Source: Rhodoferax ferrireducens (GTDB lineage: Bacteria; Pseudomonadota; Gammaproteobacteria; Burkholderiales; Burkholderiaceae_C). Taken from it: a stretch of 64,000 nucleotides of DNA. Of the stretch, positions 35,205 through 43,700 are shown piece by piece. A program made the position numbers and the translations under genes. The first letter of the stretch is position 1; each line of letters begins with the position of its first letter. The stretch covers positions 248,001-312,000 of the forward strand of contig NZ_QEII01000324.1 of assembly GCF_003347515.1 (NCBI RefSeq), written 5' to 3'. The notes beneath the pieces were generated by a model, which saw only the letters and a list, made by a program, of their open reading frames with translations, was not told the origin of the DNA and did no database searches.

Positions 35205-35275
35205 GAAAAAGTCCCTTAAAAAGTTAAGACCTCCAGTATGACCGTGTTCCGGGCCATTCTGCGCTGGTACGCTGT

Positions 35276-36190
35276 TCAAGGCTTGGGTGTTACACCCGCA
35301 AACGCCTGCAACACAAAATCCACAAATGCGCGCACCCGCGCCGCTGTCTGCAGGCGCTGCGGGTAGACCGCATGAATGTCGGCGGGTGGGGTTTGCCAGT
35401 CTTGCAGCACCAGGCGCAGGCGCCCGCTGTCCAGGTATTTGGCAATATCCCATTCCGCCCGCATCAGCACGCCATGGCCCGCCAGCGCCCAGTTCACGGC
35501 AATCTCGCCATCGTTGGTGTTCAGGTTGCCGCGCACCTTGACGGTTTCGGTGCGTTTGCCCGAGCTCAGGCGCCAGACGCCATAAGCCTCGTCACCCTGA
35601 CGGATGCCGATGCAGTTGTGCCGGACCAGATCATTGGGCACCTGCGGCGTGCCATGCCGGGCCAGATAGGCGGGTGCCGCGCAGATCAGGCGCCGGTTGG
35701 CCGCAATACGCCGCGCGATCACGCGCGCGTCGGGCGGCTCGCCAAAGCGAATACAGACATCAAAGGCATCCTCGCTCAGGGGCGGTGGATTCACCGTGAG
35801 TTGCAACTGCACCTGCACGTCGGGATAACGTTGGACGAAGTCTGAGATCAGCGGCGCAATGTTGCTGCGGCCAAAGCCCAAAGTCGCGTTGACGCGCAGC
35901 AGACCCTTGGGCGCCGTCAGAGAATTGGACACCAACTGCTCCATGTCGTCGATGTCGGCCAGAATGCGGCGCGCGTGCGCCAGGTAGATCTCCCCCTCGG
36001 GCGTGAGGCCGATGCGGCGTGTCGTGCGGTGCAGCAAGGGCACGCCCAACCGCGCCTCCAGTTGGGCCAGGCGTTTGCTGACCGCCGGGGTCGTGATATC
36101 GAGTTCGCGCGCTGCGCTGGAGAGGCTGCCGGCGCGTACCAGCAGGCTGAAGAAAGCCATCTCGGAAGGGGCGGAGGTGGGTGTGGTCAT
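35276..36190 (-). CDS. LysR-family transcriptional regulator
   Basis: 304 residues. The N-terminal helix-turn-helix reads MAFFSLLVRAGSLSSAARELDITTPAVSKRLAQLEARLG (key text GSLSSAARELDITTPAVSKRL), followed by an effector domain of LysR type. It is divergent from the tartrate dehydrogenase gene, so it probably controls the tartrate/glycerate genes. An inverted repeat overlaps its own start codon, pointing to autoregulation. Confidence 0.93.
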   Translation of the reverse strand: MTTPTSAPSEMAFFSLLVRAGSLSSAARELDITTPAVSKRLAQLEARLGVPLLHRTTRRIGLTPEGEIYLAHARRILADIDDMEQLVSNSLTAPKGLLRVNATLGFGRSNIAPLISDFVQRYPDVQVQLQLTVNPPPLSEDAFDVCIRFGEPPDARVIARRIAANRRLICAAPAYLARHGTPQVPNDLVRHNCIGIRQGDEAYGVWRLSSGKRTETVKVRGNLNTNDGEIAVNWALAGHGVLMRAEWDIAKYLDSGRLRLVLQDWQTPPADIHAVYPQRLQTAARVRAFVDFVLQAFAGVTPKP

Positions 36191-36212
36191 TGTTGAATCA
36201 TAGTTAACAATG
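36188..36212. promoter_or_regulatory. LysR-type operator overlapping the regulator start
   Basis: CATTGTT (36188-36194) and AACAATG (36206-36212) are perfect inverted repeats with an 11-nt spacer, a T-N11-A-like LysR site. The first three bases are the reverse complement of the LysR start codon. The site lies 78 bp upstream of the divergent dehydrogenase gene, a usual distance for activation. Confidence 0.55.
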
Positions 36213-36289
36213 GTTTTACTTTACGGCCGTCCGTTGAGTGAAGCAATGGGTAGAGTCCATCTCCATTGCAACCCTTTCAGGAAACTCCC

Positions 36290-37381
36290 ATGAAGACCTA
36301 CAAAATTGCCTGCATCCCAGGCGACGGCATTGGCAAAGAAGTGATACCCGCTGGCCAGGCCGTGCTGGAAGCACTGGCGGCAGCCAGCAGCACCTTCAAG
36401 TTTGAGTTCGAGAACTTTGGTTGGGGTGGCGACTGGTTCCGCGCGCACGGCGAAATGATGCCGCAGGATGGCCTGGACGCATTGCGCCACAAGGATGCGA
36501 TTCTGTTCGGCTCGGCCGGCGACCCGGACATTCCTGACCACATCACGCTCTGGGGCCTGCGCCTCAAAATCTGCCAGGGCTTTGACCAATACGCCAATGT
36601 GCGCCCGACACGCATCCTGCCCGGTATCGACGCGCCGCTCAAGCGCTGCAAACCGCAGGATCTGGACTGGGTCATCGTGCGTGAAAACTCCGAGGGCGAA
36701 TACGCCGGCGTCGGCGGCCGCGCCCATCAGGGGCATCCGATCGAAGTGGCCACCGATCTATCGGTGATGACGCGCGCCGGCGTCGAGCGCATCATGCGTT
36801 ACGCCTTCCGTTTAGCGCAATCCCGCCCGCGCAAGCTGCTGACGGTCGTGACCAAGTCCAACGCCCAGCGCCACGCCATGGTGATGTGGGATGAAATCGC
36901 GTTGCAAATTAGCAAAGAGTTTCCCGATGTGACGTGGGACAAGGAGCTGGTGGACGCCGCCACCGCCCGCATGGTGAATCGCCCCGCGACGCTGGACACC
37001 TTGGTCGCCACCAACCTGCACGCCGACATCCTGAGTGACCTGGCCGCTGCGCTGGCGGGTAGTCTGGGCATTGCGCCCACCGGCAACATCGACCCCGAGC
37101 GCCGCTACCCCAGCATGTTTGAGCCAATCCATGGTTCGGCTTTCGACATCATGGGCAAGGGTCTGGCCAATCCTGTGGGCACGTTCTGGAGTTGCGTGAT
37201 GTTGTTGGAGCATCTAGGCGAACTGGAAGCCGCAGGCACGCTGATGAACGTCATCGAACAAGTGACCGCTGATCCGTCGCTGCACACGCGTGACCTGGGC
37301 GGCCGCGCCACGACAGCCCAGGTGACGCAGGCGGTCCGCGAGCGCATCCGCGGCATCGAGGCCTCGAAGAAGGCCGCCTGA
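36290..37381 (+). CDS. Tartrate dehydrogenase/decarboxylase family protein (TtuC/DmlA-like)
   Basis: 363 residues of the isocitrate/isopropylmalate dehydrogenase family. The N-terminus YKIACIPGDGIGKEV, VRPTRILPG, the substrate loop VRENSEGEYAGVGGR and the metal-binding region TNLHADILSDLAAALAGSLG in part are those of tartrate/malate dehydrogenases rather than LeuB. Members use NAD+ and Mn2+ to oxidise or decarboxylate tartrate or malate. Neighbours (Bug receptor and glycerate 2-kinase) fit a tartrate-to-glycerate route. ATG 36290 follows CAGGAAACTCCC. Confidence 0.9.
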   Translation: MKTYKIACIPGDGIGKEVIPAGQAVLEALAAASSTFKFEFENFGWGGDWFRAHGEMMPQDGLDALRHKDAILFGSAGDPDIPDHITLWGLRLKICQGFDQYANVRPTRILPGIDAPLKRCKPQDLDWVIVRENSEGEYAGVGGRAHQGHPIEVATDLSVMTRAGVERIMRYAFRLAQSRPRKLLTVVTKSNAQRHAMVMWDEIALQISKEFPDVTWDKELVDAATARMVNRPATLDTLVATNLHADILSDLAAALAGSLGIAPTGNIDPERRYPSMFEPIHGSAFDIMGKGLANPVGTFWSCVMLLEHLGELEAAGTLMNVIEQVTADPSLHTRDLGGRATTAQVTQAVRERIRGIEASKKAA

Positions 37382-37418
37382 GTTTCATCCACTACAAAAC
37401 CAATCCGAGGAGACAAAC

Positions 37419-38402
37419 ATGCATCAATTCAAACTGAAATTTTCGACCCTGCTGCAAGCCGCAGCCCTGACCTTGGGCCTGGCCGGCGGCAGCGCCATGG
37501 CGCAAGCCTGGCCGTCCCGCCCGATCAGCCTGGTCGTGCCATTCCCGGCCGGCGGCACCACCGATGTGCTGGCCCGTGCCGTCGGCCAGGAACTGTCCAA
37601 GAGCCTGGGCCAGCCCGTGATCGTCGAAAGTCGGCCCGGTGCGGGCGCCACGCTGGGTGCCGACTACGTGGCCAAGGCCAAGCCCGATGGCTACACCTTG
37701 CTGATGGGCGCGGTGCACCACACCATTGCCACCAGCGTGTATAAAAAGCTGGCTTATGACTTCCAGAAGGACTTGGCGCCCATAACCACCGTGGCGCTGG
37801 TGCCCAACGTGCTGGTGGTCAATCCGAATGTGCCGGCAAAACATGTGAAGGAATTGCTGGCGCTGGCCAAGGCCGATCCGGGCAAGCTCACCTACGGCTC
37901 CAACGGCAACGGCACCGGCCAGCACCTGATTGGCGCGCAGTTCGAAGGCATGGGCGGCGTGCAGTTGCTGCATGTGCCTTACAAGGGCAGTGGCCCGCTG
38001 ACCACCGATTTGCTGGGCGGTCAGATCAGCATGTCGTTTGACACCATCACGCCGGTGCTGCCGCAAATCAAGGCCGGCAAATTGCGCGCGCTGGCCGTGA
38101 CCACCGCCACGCGCTCGAAGGCCTTGCCCGACGTGCCCACGCTGGATGAATCCGGCCTCAAGGGCTTCAACCTCGGCACCTGGTTTGGCGTGCTGGCGCC
38201 CGCCGCCACGCCGCGCGACATCGTGAGTCGGCTGAACACCGAAATCGTGAAGATCATCAACTCGCCGGAGTTCAAGAAGAAGATGGACGACATCGGTGCT
38301 GAGCCGATTGGCAACACGCCCGAGCAGATGGCCAAGCAGATCAAGGACGACACCGAGCGCTTTGCCAAGTTGGTGAAAGACGCCAAGGTGAGCATCGAAT
38401 AA
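37419..38402 (+). CDS. Bug-family tripartite tricarboxylate transporter receptor
   Basis: 327 residues. A signal peptide ends at GGSAMAQAWP; the mature start WPSRPISLVVPFPAGGTTDVLAR in part and the loop SRPGAGATLGADYVAKAKPDGYTLL in part are Bug family marks. Bug proteins bind carboxylates in the periplasm. No TctA/TctB membrane genes are nearby, which is common for this greatly expanded family. Its place between the dehydrogenase and kinase genes suggests a dicarboxylate such as tartrate as ligand (inference). Confidence 0.93.
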   Translation: MHQFKLKFSTLLQAAALTLGLAGGSAMAQAWPSRPISLVVPFPAGGTTDVLARAVGQELSKSLGQPVIVESRPGAGATLGADYVAKAKPDGYTLLMGAVHHTIATSVYKKLAYDFQKDLAPITTVALVPNVLVVNPNVPAKHVKELLALAKADPGKLTYGSNGNGTGQHLIGAQFEGMGGVQLLHVPYKGSGPLTTDLLGGQISMSFDTITPVLPQIKAGKLRALAVTTATRSKALPDVPTLDESGLKGFNLGTWFGVLAPAATPRDIVSRLNTEIVKIINSPEFKKKMDDIGAEPIGNTPEQMAKQIKDDTERFAKLVKDAKVSIE

Positions 38403-38411
38403 GCACCCGAG

Positions 38412-38450
38412 CCTCGGCGCCAACCGCGCGCCGGGGCGGTCGCGCCGAGG
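38412..38450 (+). promoter_or_regulatory. Strong intercistronic hairpin between receptor and kinase genes
   Basis: CCTCGGCGC (38412-38420) pairs with GCGCCGAGG (38442-38450), and inside it ACCGC pairs with GCGGT. There is no T tract. Placed directly after the receptor gene, it may protect the 3-prime end of that mRNA and lower expression of the kinase gene, as seen for binding-protein genes elsewhere. Confidence 0.5.
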
Positions 38451-38488
38451 GTGAGGGCCGGTATTACATAATTGGCGCAGAGGCCTTC

Positions 38489-39832
38489 ATGACATCCCAA
38501 TTTCCTTCTCTTACCGTCCCCGTCATCAACCCCGCGACCCAGCCGCGCGAGTTTCTCGAGCATCTTTTTGCGGTTGCCGTGCAGCGCGCATTGCCGCTGC
38601 ACAATACCGCCGCCTACCTGCCCGAACCGCCCAAGGGGCGCACCCTGGTGTTGGGGGCCGGCAAGGCGGCGGGTGCCATGGCCCAGGCAGTAGAGGCCTT
38701 TTGGCCCGACGACGCGCCCTTGGCTGGTCTGGTGGTCACGCGCTACCACCACATTCCACCGCGCCCGCCGGGCCTGAAGCAACGCATCGAAGTGGTGGAG
38801 GCCGCCCACCCGGTGCCCGATGCCGCCGGCCTGGCCGCTGCCGAGCGCATCTTGGCATTGACTGAAGGCTTGACGCCGGACGACCTGGTGATCTGCCTGA
38901 TCTCGGGCGGTGGCTCGGCCCTGCTGACCTTGCCTGCGGACGGTTTGACCCTGGAAGACAAGCAGCGCATCAACAAGGCTCTGCTCAACAGCGGCGCCAA
39001 TATTGCCGAGATGAATTGCGTGCGCAAACACCTCTCGCGCATCAAGGGCGGGCGCCTGGCCCAGGCCTGCGCACCGGCGCAGGTGGTGACGCTGACCATC
39101 AGCGATGTGCCGGGCGACGACCCCTCCATCATCGCCAGCGGGCCGACCGTGGTGGATGTCACCACCTGTGCCGATGCGCTATCAATTTTGAAGCGATACA
39201 ACATTGATTTACCAGCGCCAGTGGCCGATTCACTCAAAAGTGGCGCCCTGGAAACCCCCAAGCCGGGTGACCCCGCCTTTGCGGACGCGCACGTTCACCT
39301 GATCGCCACGCCCCAGCAGTCGCTCGATGCGGCCGCCGCCGACGCCCGCCAGGCCGGCTTGGCCGCCTACATCCTGAGCGACGAGATGGAAGGTGAGTCG
39401 CGCGAGGTGGGCAAGGTGCACGCCGCGCTGGCGCGTGCCGTGGCCGGTAAAGGACAACCGTTTCAACGGCCTTGTGTCATTCTCAGCGGTGGCGAAACGA
39501 CGGTGACCGTGCGCCCCCAATCGCCCGGTGCGCCGCGCGGGCGTGGCGGGCGGGCCGGGGAATTTTGTCTGGGGCTGGCCCAGGCGCTTCAGGGGCAGGC
39601 CCATGTGTATGCGCTGGCGGCGGACACCGACGGTATCGATGGTATGGAGGACAACGCCGGCGCCTGGGTCGAGCCCACCACGCTCAGCCGAGCGCTGGCC
39701 GCCGGGATGAAAATCGACGCTTATCTTGATCGCAACGATGCCTACGCCTACTTCGCGGGTTTGGGCGATCTGGTTACGACCGGGCCAACCTTCACCAATG
39801 TGAACGATTTCCGCGCTGTGCTGGTTTTGTAA
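38489..39832 (+). CDS. Glycerate 2-kinase / hydroxypyruvate reductase family protein (TtuD/GckA, MOFRL)
   Basis: 447 residues. The family phosphorylates glycerate to 2-phosphoglycerate; older names call it hydroxypyruvate reductase. N-terminal domain: LVLGAGKAAGAMAQAVE, VEAAHPVPDAAG, CLISGGGSALLTLP, CVRKHLSRIKGGRLAQA. C-terminal MOFRL domain: LSGGETTVTV, GRGGRAGEFCLGLA, AADTDGIDGMEDNAGA and DLVTTGPTFTNVNDFRAVL in part. It completes a route from tartrate-like acids to central metabolism. The ATG has AGAGG upstream. Confidence 0.92.
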   Translation: MTSQFPSLTVPVINPATQPREFLEHLFAVAVQRALPLHNTAAYLPEPPKGRTLVLGAGKAAGAMAQAVEAFWPDDAPLAGLVVTRYHHIPPRPPGLKQRIEVVEAAHPVPDAAGLAAAERILALTEGLTPDDLVICLISGGGSALLTLPADGLTLEDKQRINKALLNSGANIAEMNCVRKHLSRIKGGRLAQACAPAQVVTLTISDVPGDDPSIIASGPTVVDVTTCADALSILKRYNIDLPAPVADSLKSGALETPKPGDPAFADAHVHLIATPQQSLDAAAADARQAGLAAYILSDEMEGESREVGKVHAALARAVAGKGQPFQRPCVILSGGETTVTVRPQSPGAPRGRGGRAGEFCLGLAQALQGQAHVYALAADTDGIDGMEDNAGAWVEPTTLSRALAAGMKIDAYLDRNDAYAYFAGLGDLVTTGPTFTNVNDFRAVLVL

Positions 39833-39899
39833 GCTTTTCCGCAGGGTTGTTTGATTTCGCTCAAGGCTCAAGCCGGGCAAGCGCGGCACAGTCTGGCCC

Positions 39900-40523
39900 A
39901 TGCTCTCCGTCCAAACTTTAAATCCTGCTGCAGAACGCCAAATCGCTCCCCGGGGTGAGTCTTTACTCAGGCGTGCGGTCTCGATGCCATGGGTTTGTTA
40001 CGTGGAGTCAGGCCGTGTCGCCTTGGGCGTGATGGATGGTGATGCCATGGAGCATCAGCTGGGCGTAGTTGAAGGCCCTTGCTGGCTGGAGGCGACGTCT
40101 GCCGTATTGAACCTGCCCAATGCTGTGGATGCCGTAGCCGAAACCGAAGTCTGTCTGCGTCGCGTGCCCGTGGCCGAGTTTCGGCGCTCGTTGTCCGACA
40201 TGCCCATGCCCGCCCAAATCGTGTTGCACGATGTGGCGATGGCGCATCGCCAGCAAACCGAGTTGGCCGTTAGTCGCTTGGCCAAGGATGCCGAGGCTCG
40301 CTGTGCCGAGTGGCTGCTGCGGCACGCCCAGACCGGTGACAAAGGGGTGATGGCCGTGCTGCTGCTGCAGCGCAAACGCTCGATTGCAGCGCAACTTGGC
40401 ATTGCGCCCGAGACGCTGTCCCGCGTCCTGCGCCACTTGCGTGAACGCAGCCTGATCAGCGGCTCGGGGCGGATTTTGAATCTGGTGGACCCGACGGGGC
40501 TGAGGTCGCTGGCTGGGGTCTGA
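39900..40523 (+). CDS. Crp/Fnr-family transcriptional regulator
   Basis: 207 residues. An N-terminal cNMP-type barrel without the FNR cysteines is followed by a dimer helix and a winged helix with LQRKRSIAAQLGIAPETLSRVLRHLRERSLI (key text IAAQLGIAPETLSRVLRHL), the E and R of the FNR recognition helix pattern being present. It stands alone after the kinase gene with a 67-bp gap. The signal is unknown; no haem or Fe-S ligands can be assigned. Confidence 0.88.
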   Translation: MLSVQTLNPAAERQIAPRGESLLRRAVSMPWVCYVESGRVALGVMDGDAMEHQLGVVEGPCWLEATSAVLNLPNAVDAVAETEVCLRRVPVAEFRRSLSDMPMPAQIVLHDVAMAHRQQTELAVSRLAKDAEARCAEWLLRHAQTGDKGVMAVLLLQRKRSIAAQLGIAPETLSRVLRHLRERSLISGSGRILNLVDPTGLRSLAGV

Positions 40524-40605
40524 ACCGGGTAGCGATGCAGGGTAAAGCAACACTTCTATCGGCCATCGCGTTGTCATAAGCGCCGCCCAGCTTGCCCATA
40601 GGCGT

Positions 40606-40617
40606 TGACGTACGTCA
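40606..40617. promoter_or_regulatory. 12-bp perfect palindrome TGACGTACGTCA
   Basis: The 280-bp gap 40524-40803 between the Crp-like and GntR-like genes contains this perfect palindrome and, 10 bp further, a small GGGTTG/CAACCC-type hairpin. It could be a site for the neighbouring Crp-like protein or another regulator. Chance occurrence of a 12-bp palindrome in a window of this size is not negligible. Confidence 0.3.
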
Positions 40618-40755
40618 CCCTGGGTTGTCACCCAACACTTTGTGTCACCGCGCCTTTGTCCGAAGGGCATTCATGCCGTTGTGCACGAGTGCGGGGCAAA
40701 AAAAGGTGATCTTTCATTGCCCCAGAAAGCTTTAAGCCAGGTTGGATACTAGGGT

Positions 40756-40784
40756 TATCGATAATATGAAATGTATTATCGATA
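40756..40784. promoter_or_regulatory. Operator-like inverted repeat upstream of the GntR/hydrolase fusion gene
   Basis: TATCGATAAT (40756-40765) and ATTATCGATA (40775-40784) are a perfect 10-bp inverted repeat with a 9-nt spacer; each arm also contains the palindrome TATCGATA. It ends 19 bp before the start of the fusion gene, where a repressor would block transcription. GntR-family proteins bind short palindromes of this kind, so autoregulation of the operon is likely (inference). Confidence 0.6.
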
Positions 40785-40803
40785 GCAAACAATCCGCCTA
40801 CTT

Positions 40804-42435
40804 ATGAAAATAGCTGAGCACAAACCCGGACGAAAAAGCAACGAGGTCTACCAGGGCCTGAAAAAGCAGATCATGCTGGCGGAGTTGCCTGCCGGTCAGC
40901 AGTTGGTGGAGCTGGAAGTCGCCAAAACGATGAACTGCAGCCAGAGCACGGTGCGCGAAGCATTGATGCGCTTGCAGGAAGACGGCCTGATCGTGCGCCA
41001 GGGTTATCGCGGGACCGTGGTGTCCTCTGTTTCGGTCGCCGAGGGGCAGGAGTCGCTGGACATCCGGGCCCGGATCGAATCACGCGCGGCGAAGCTCTCC
41101 ATTGCAAATTTCAATGCACAGCGCATTGCCGCATTGAGTGAACTGGTGCGGCAGATGGAGTTGGCGGCAGAACAGGAAGATGAATATGGCCTGTTTGAGT
41201 TGGACCAGGAATTTCATCGCGCCGTCTACGAGGCGGCCAACCTGCCGGCCATGATGCCGATTCTGGAGCGCTGCTCGCTTTGCAGTCACCGCTTCAAGAT
41301 CACCCAATCCTCCACGCGCCGCACGTTGCAAGAAACGGCGCTTCGGCACTGGAGCATTATTGAGGCGCTCAAGTCGGGTGATGCGGTCGAACTGGAGCGC
41401 GTCCTGTTTCACCATGTGGCCAGTGTGATCGGCGAGGTGGATGCTGTGGAGCAGGCGCCTGCTCCCGTGTTGCGCATGTCCGCCAGCATGGAATCGATCT
41501 TCTATCGCATTCAAAAGGAAGACGCCCACCTGCCCAACCCGATGTTGATTCCCTGGGCGCAGGCGCAGCTTAATTTTCACCAAACCGCGGCGCGCTGGAA
41601 TCGGGTGGATGAGCAGCAGTTCCGGATAGCGTATTTTTCGGTTCCCTGTCCTGCGCGGCAGATGGCGGCCGTGCGGCTGGCGCGCAAAGAAGGGGGCCGC
41701 AGCGGGACATTGCTGTACCTGCATGGCGGCGGCTGGGTGTTTGGTTCGATCCAGACCCACCTCGGCGCCATGGCCCGGCTGGCCGGGCTCACCGGGCTCA
41801 CCGTGGTGGGCATCGACTACGGCCTGGCGCCGCAAGCGCCGTTTCCGGCCGGTCTCAACGATGCGATCTGGGCCTGGCACTGGCTCAAAGCCGGCGCACA
41901 AACAGGAGGGCTGGAGGGTCCGTGGCTGGTGTCGGGCGACTCATCCGGGGCCAATCTGGCTTTGTCCATGATGCTGGATTTGCGCCACGCTGGTGCCTCA
42001 CTGCCCGATGCCGCGCTGCTGTTCTACGGCGTCTATTCAGCCAACCACCAGACTGCCTCGCACCAGCTGTGTGGGGGCGGTGAGTTCGGGCTGTCCACCG
42101 AAAAAATGGCTTGGTATCGTCAGCACTACCTGAGTGGCCAACGCCAGGATCCTGCCGATCCACGCGTGTCGCCTGTGCTCGCGTCCCTGGAAGGCCTGCC
42201 ACCGATCTTCCTGAATGCGGCCGGGCTCGATTGCCTGCGCGACGACAGCGTGCTGCTGGCCCAGCGCCTGTCCGCGGCGGGCGTGCCGCACCAGTTCAAG
42301 GTGGTCGACGGCGTAACGCATGGCTTCATGCAGATGAGCAGTGAATTGCCGGAAGCGCTGGCTGCGTTTCAGGATGCCGCCGCCTTTGTCGCCACGGTCT
42401 TGCCCGTTTCGTCCTCATTCATTCCAACAACCTAG
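40804..42435 (+). CDS. GntR-FCD regulator fused to an HSL-type alpha/beta hydrolase
   Basis: 543 residues in one uninterrupted frame. Residues 1-75 are a GntR winged helix (ELEVAKTMNCSQSTVREALMRLQEDGLI in part). Residues 85-215 are an FCD ligand domain with the likely metal ligands D134, H138, H182 and H204. Residues about 245-540 are an alpha/beta hydrolase with oxyanion loop HGGGW (307-311), nucleophile S380 in GDSSG, acid D476 in DCLRDD and H506 in THGF, so the esterase looks complete. It heads a sugar importer operon, 8 bp before the receptor gene. A repressor that cleaves its acylated ligand is my inference; both halves acting independently is the alternative. Confidence 0.9.
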   Translation: MKIAEHKPGRKSNEVYQGLKKQIMLAELPAGQQLVELEVAKTMNCSQSTVREALMRLQEDGLIVRQGYRGTVVSSVSVAEGQESLDIRARIESRAAKLSIANFNAQRIAALSELVRQMELAAEQEDEYGLFELDQEFHRAVYEAANLPAMMPILERCSLCSHRFKITQSSTRRTLQETALRHWSIIEALKSGDAVELERVLFHHVASVIGEVDAVEQAPAPVLRMSASMESIFYRIQKEDAHLPNPMLIPWAQAQLNFHQTAARWNRVDEQQFRIAYFSVPCPARQMAAVRLARKEGGRSGTLLYLHGGGWVFGSIQTHLGAMARLAGLTGLTVVGIDYGLAPQAPFPAGLNDAIWAWHWLKAGAQTGGLEGPWLVSGDSSGANLALSMMLDLRHAGASLPDAALLFYGVYSANHQTASHQLCGGGEFGLSTEKMAWYRQHYLSGQRQDPADPRVSPVLASLEGLPPIFLNAAGLDCLRDDSVLLAQRLSAAGVPHQFKVVDGVTHGFMQMSSELPEALAAFQDAAAFVATVLPVSSSFIPTT

Positions 42436-42443
42436 GAGACATC

Positions 42444-43670
42444 ATGCCCATCAGACTTCGTTCCCTTCTGGGCGCTGCCGTCAGTGCGATCGCGCTGGCC
42501 TGCGGTTCCGCCTCGGCGCAGCAAAACGTCAACTTTTGGTACCACGTCGACAACCCCGAAAACACCAAAATCATGGACGAGTTGGTGAAGTCCTTCGAGG
42601 GCAAAAACCCGGCCATCAAAATCAAGGCCGAAAACGTACCATGGAATAACTACTTCGACAAATTGTTCATTTCCATCGCCGGCGGCAAGGCGCCGGACGT
42701 GGCGGTGACGCGGCTGGCCCTGCAGCCCCAGTTGATGGAAATGGGCGCGATCGAGCCTATCACCAAGCAACTCGCGGCCTGGCCCGGCAAGGCCGACCTG
42801 GCCAACAACCTGCTGGAGATCAACAAGGCCTCGGATGGCGAGTACTACTACATGCCCCTGCAGTACGTGGCCATCTACCTCTACTACCGCGCTGACCTGT
42901 TCGCCAAATACAACCTCAAGCCACCAGCCACCTGCGAAGACTTCCTGGAAGCCGCCAAAAAACTGACCCTGCCCGCCAGCGCCAACGGCGGCACCGAGCT
43001 GTACGGCTTTGGCATGCGCGGCGGCAAGGGCGGGCATGACAACTGGGGACCGTTCGTTCTGTCGCAAACCGGTTTCGCACCCGGTGCCATGAACTCGCCC
43101 AAGGCTGTGGCCGCCAACAGCTGGTACATCGACCTGCTGCGCAAGCACAAGGTGGCGCCGCCGTCAGCGCCCAACGACGGGTTCAACGAGATCATCAGTG
43201 CGTTCAAGTCGGGCCGCACTGCCATGATCTTCCACCACATCGGCTCTGCCAAAAGCATGGCCGACGCGCTGGGCGACAAGGTCTCGGCCGTGCCCGTACC
43301 CTCATGCGGTGGCAATCGCTGGACTTATTTTGGCGACGAATCCACCACCCTGTTCAAAACCTCGAAGGTCAAAGAGGCTGCCTGGAAATGGATGGCGTTC
43401 CTGAGCGAGAGCGACAACAACCTCCGGTTCAACGAAGCCACGGGCCAGCTCACCGTGACCAAGAGCGGTGCGCTCAAAGTGCCGCAGCCGGCACGTTTCG
43501 TGAAAGCCACGATGGACTCGCTGCCCTTTGCCAAGCCCTTGCCGCTGGTGCCGCAGTCTGCCGACTTCGTGTCCAGCGTGTGGCCGACCACCATGCAGCG
43601 CGCCTTGAACGGCGAGATCACCTCGGCCCAGATGATGGATGCCATCGACAAGCACTTCAACACCAAGTGA
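42444..43670 (+). CDS. Sugar ABC transporter substrate-binding protein (family 1)
   Basis: 408 residues. A signal peptide ends at CGSASAQQ; the mature protein (NVNFWYHVDNPENTKIMDELVKSFE in part, WNNYFDKLFISIAGGKAPDVAV in part) is of the UgpB/MalE-like cluster. It binds a sugar or sugar derivative in the periplasm and delivers it to the two permeases downstream. AGGAG lies 6 bp before the ATG. Confidence 0.92.
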   Translation: MPIRLRSLLGAAVSAIALACGSASAQQNVNFWYHVDNPENTKIMDELVKSFEGKNPAIKIKAENVPWNNYFDKLFISIAGGKAPDVAVTRLALQPQLMEMGAIEPITKQLAAWPGKADLANNLLEINKASDGEYYYMPLQYVAIYLYYRADLFAKYNLKPPATCEDFLEAAKKLTLPASANGGTELYGFGMRGGKGGHDNWGPFVLSQTGFAPGAMNSPKAVAANSWYIDLLRKHKVAPPSAPNDGFNEIISAFKSGRTAMIFHHIGSAKSMADALGDKVSAVPVPSCGGNRWTYFGDESTTLFKTSKVKEAAWKWMAFLSESDNNLRFNEATGQLTVTKSGALKVPQPARFVKATMDSLPFAKPLPLVPQSADFVSSVWPTTMQRALNGEITSAQMMDAIDKHFNTK

Positions 43671-43700
43671 GCGAGCGGACTTGCCTGCAGGAAACGCCCC

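Noticed and set aside
37392..39031. Two long frames antisense to the Bug receptor and glycerate kinase genes
   Set aside because: Both real genes carry full family motifs and good starts; the antisense frames have none.
40804..42435. The idea that the GntR/hydrolase fusion is an assembly or sequencing artefact
   Set aside because: The linker is open for about 30 codons with normal composition, both domains are complete with their key residues, and no ribosome site or start codon is evident at the hydrolase part. Resequencing would settle it, but artefact is not the simplest reading.
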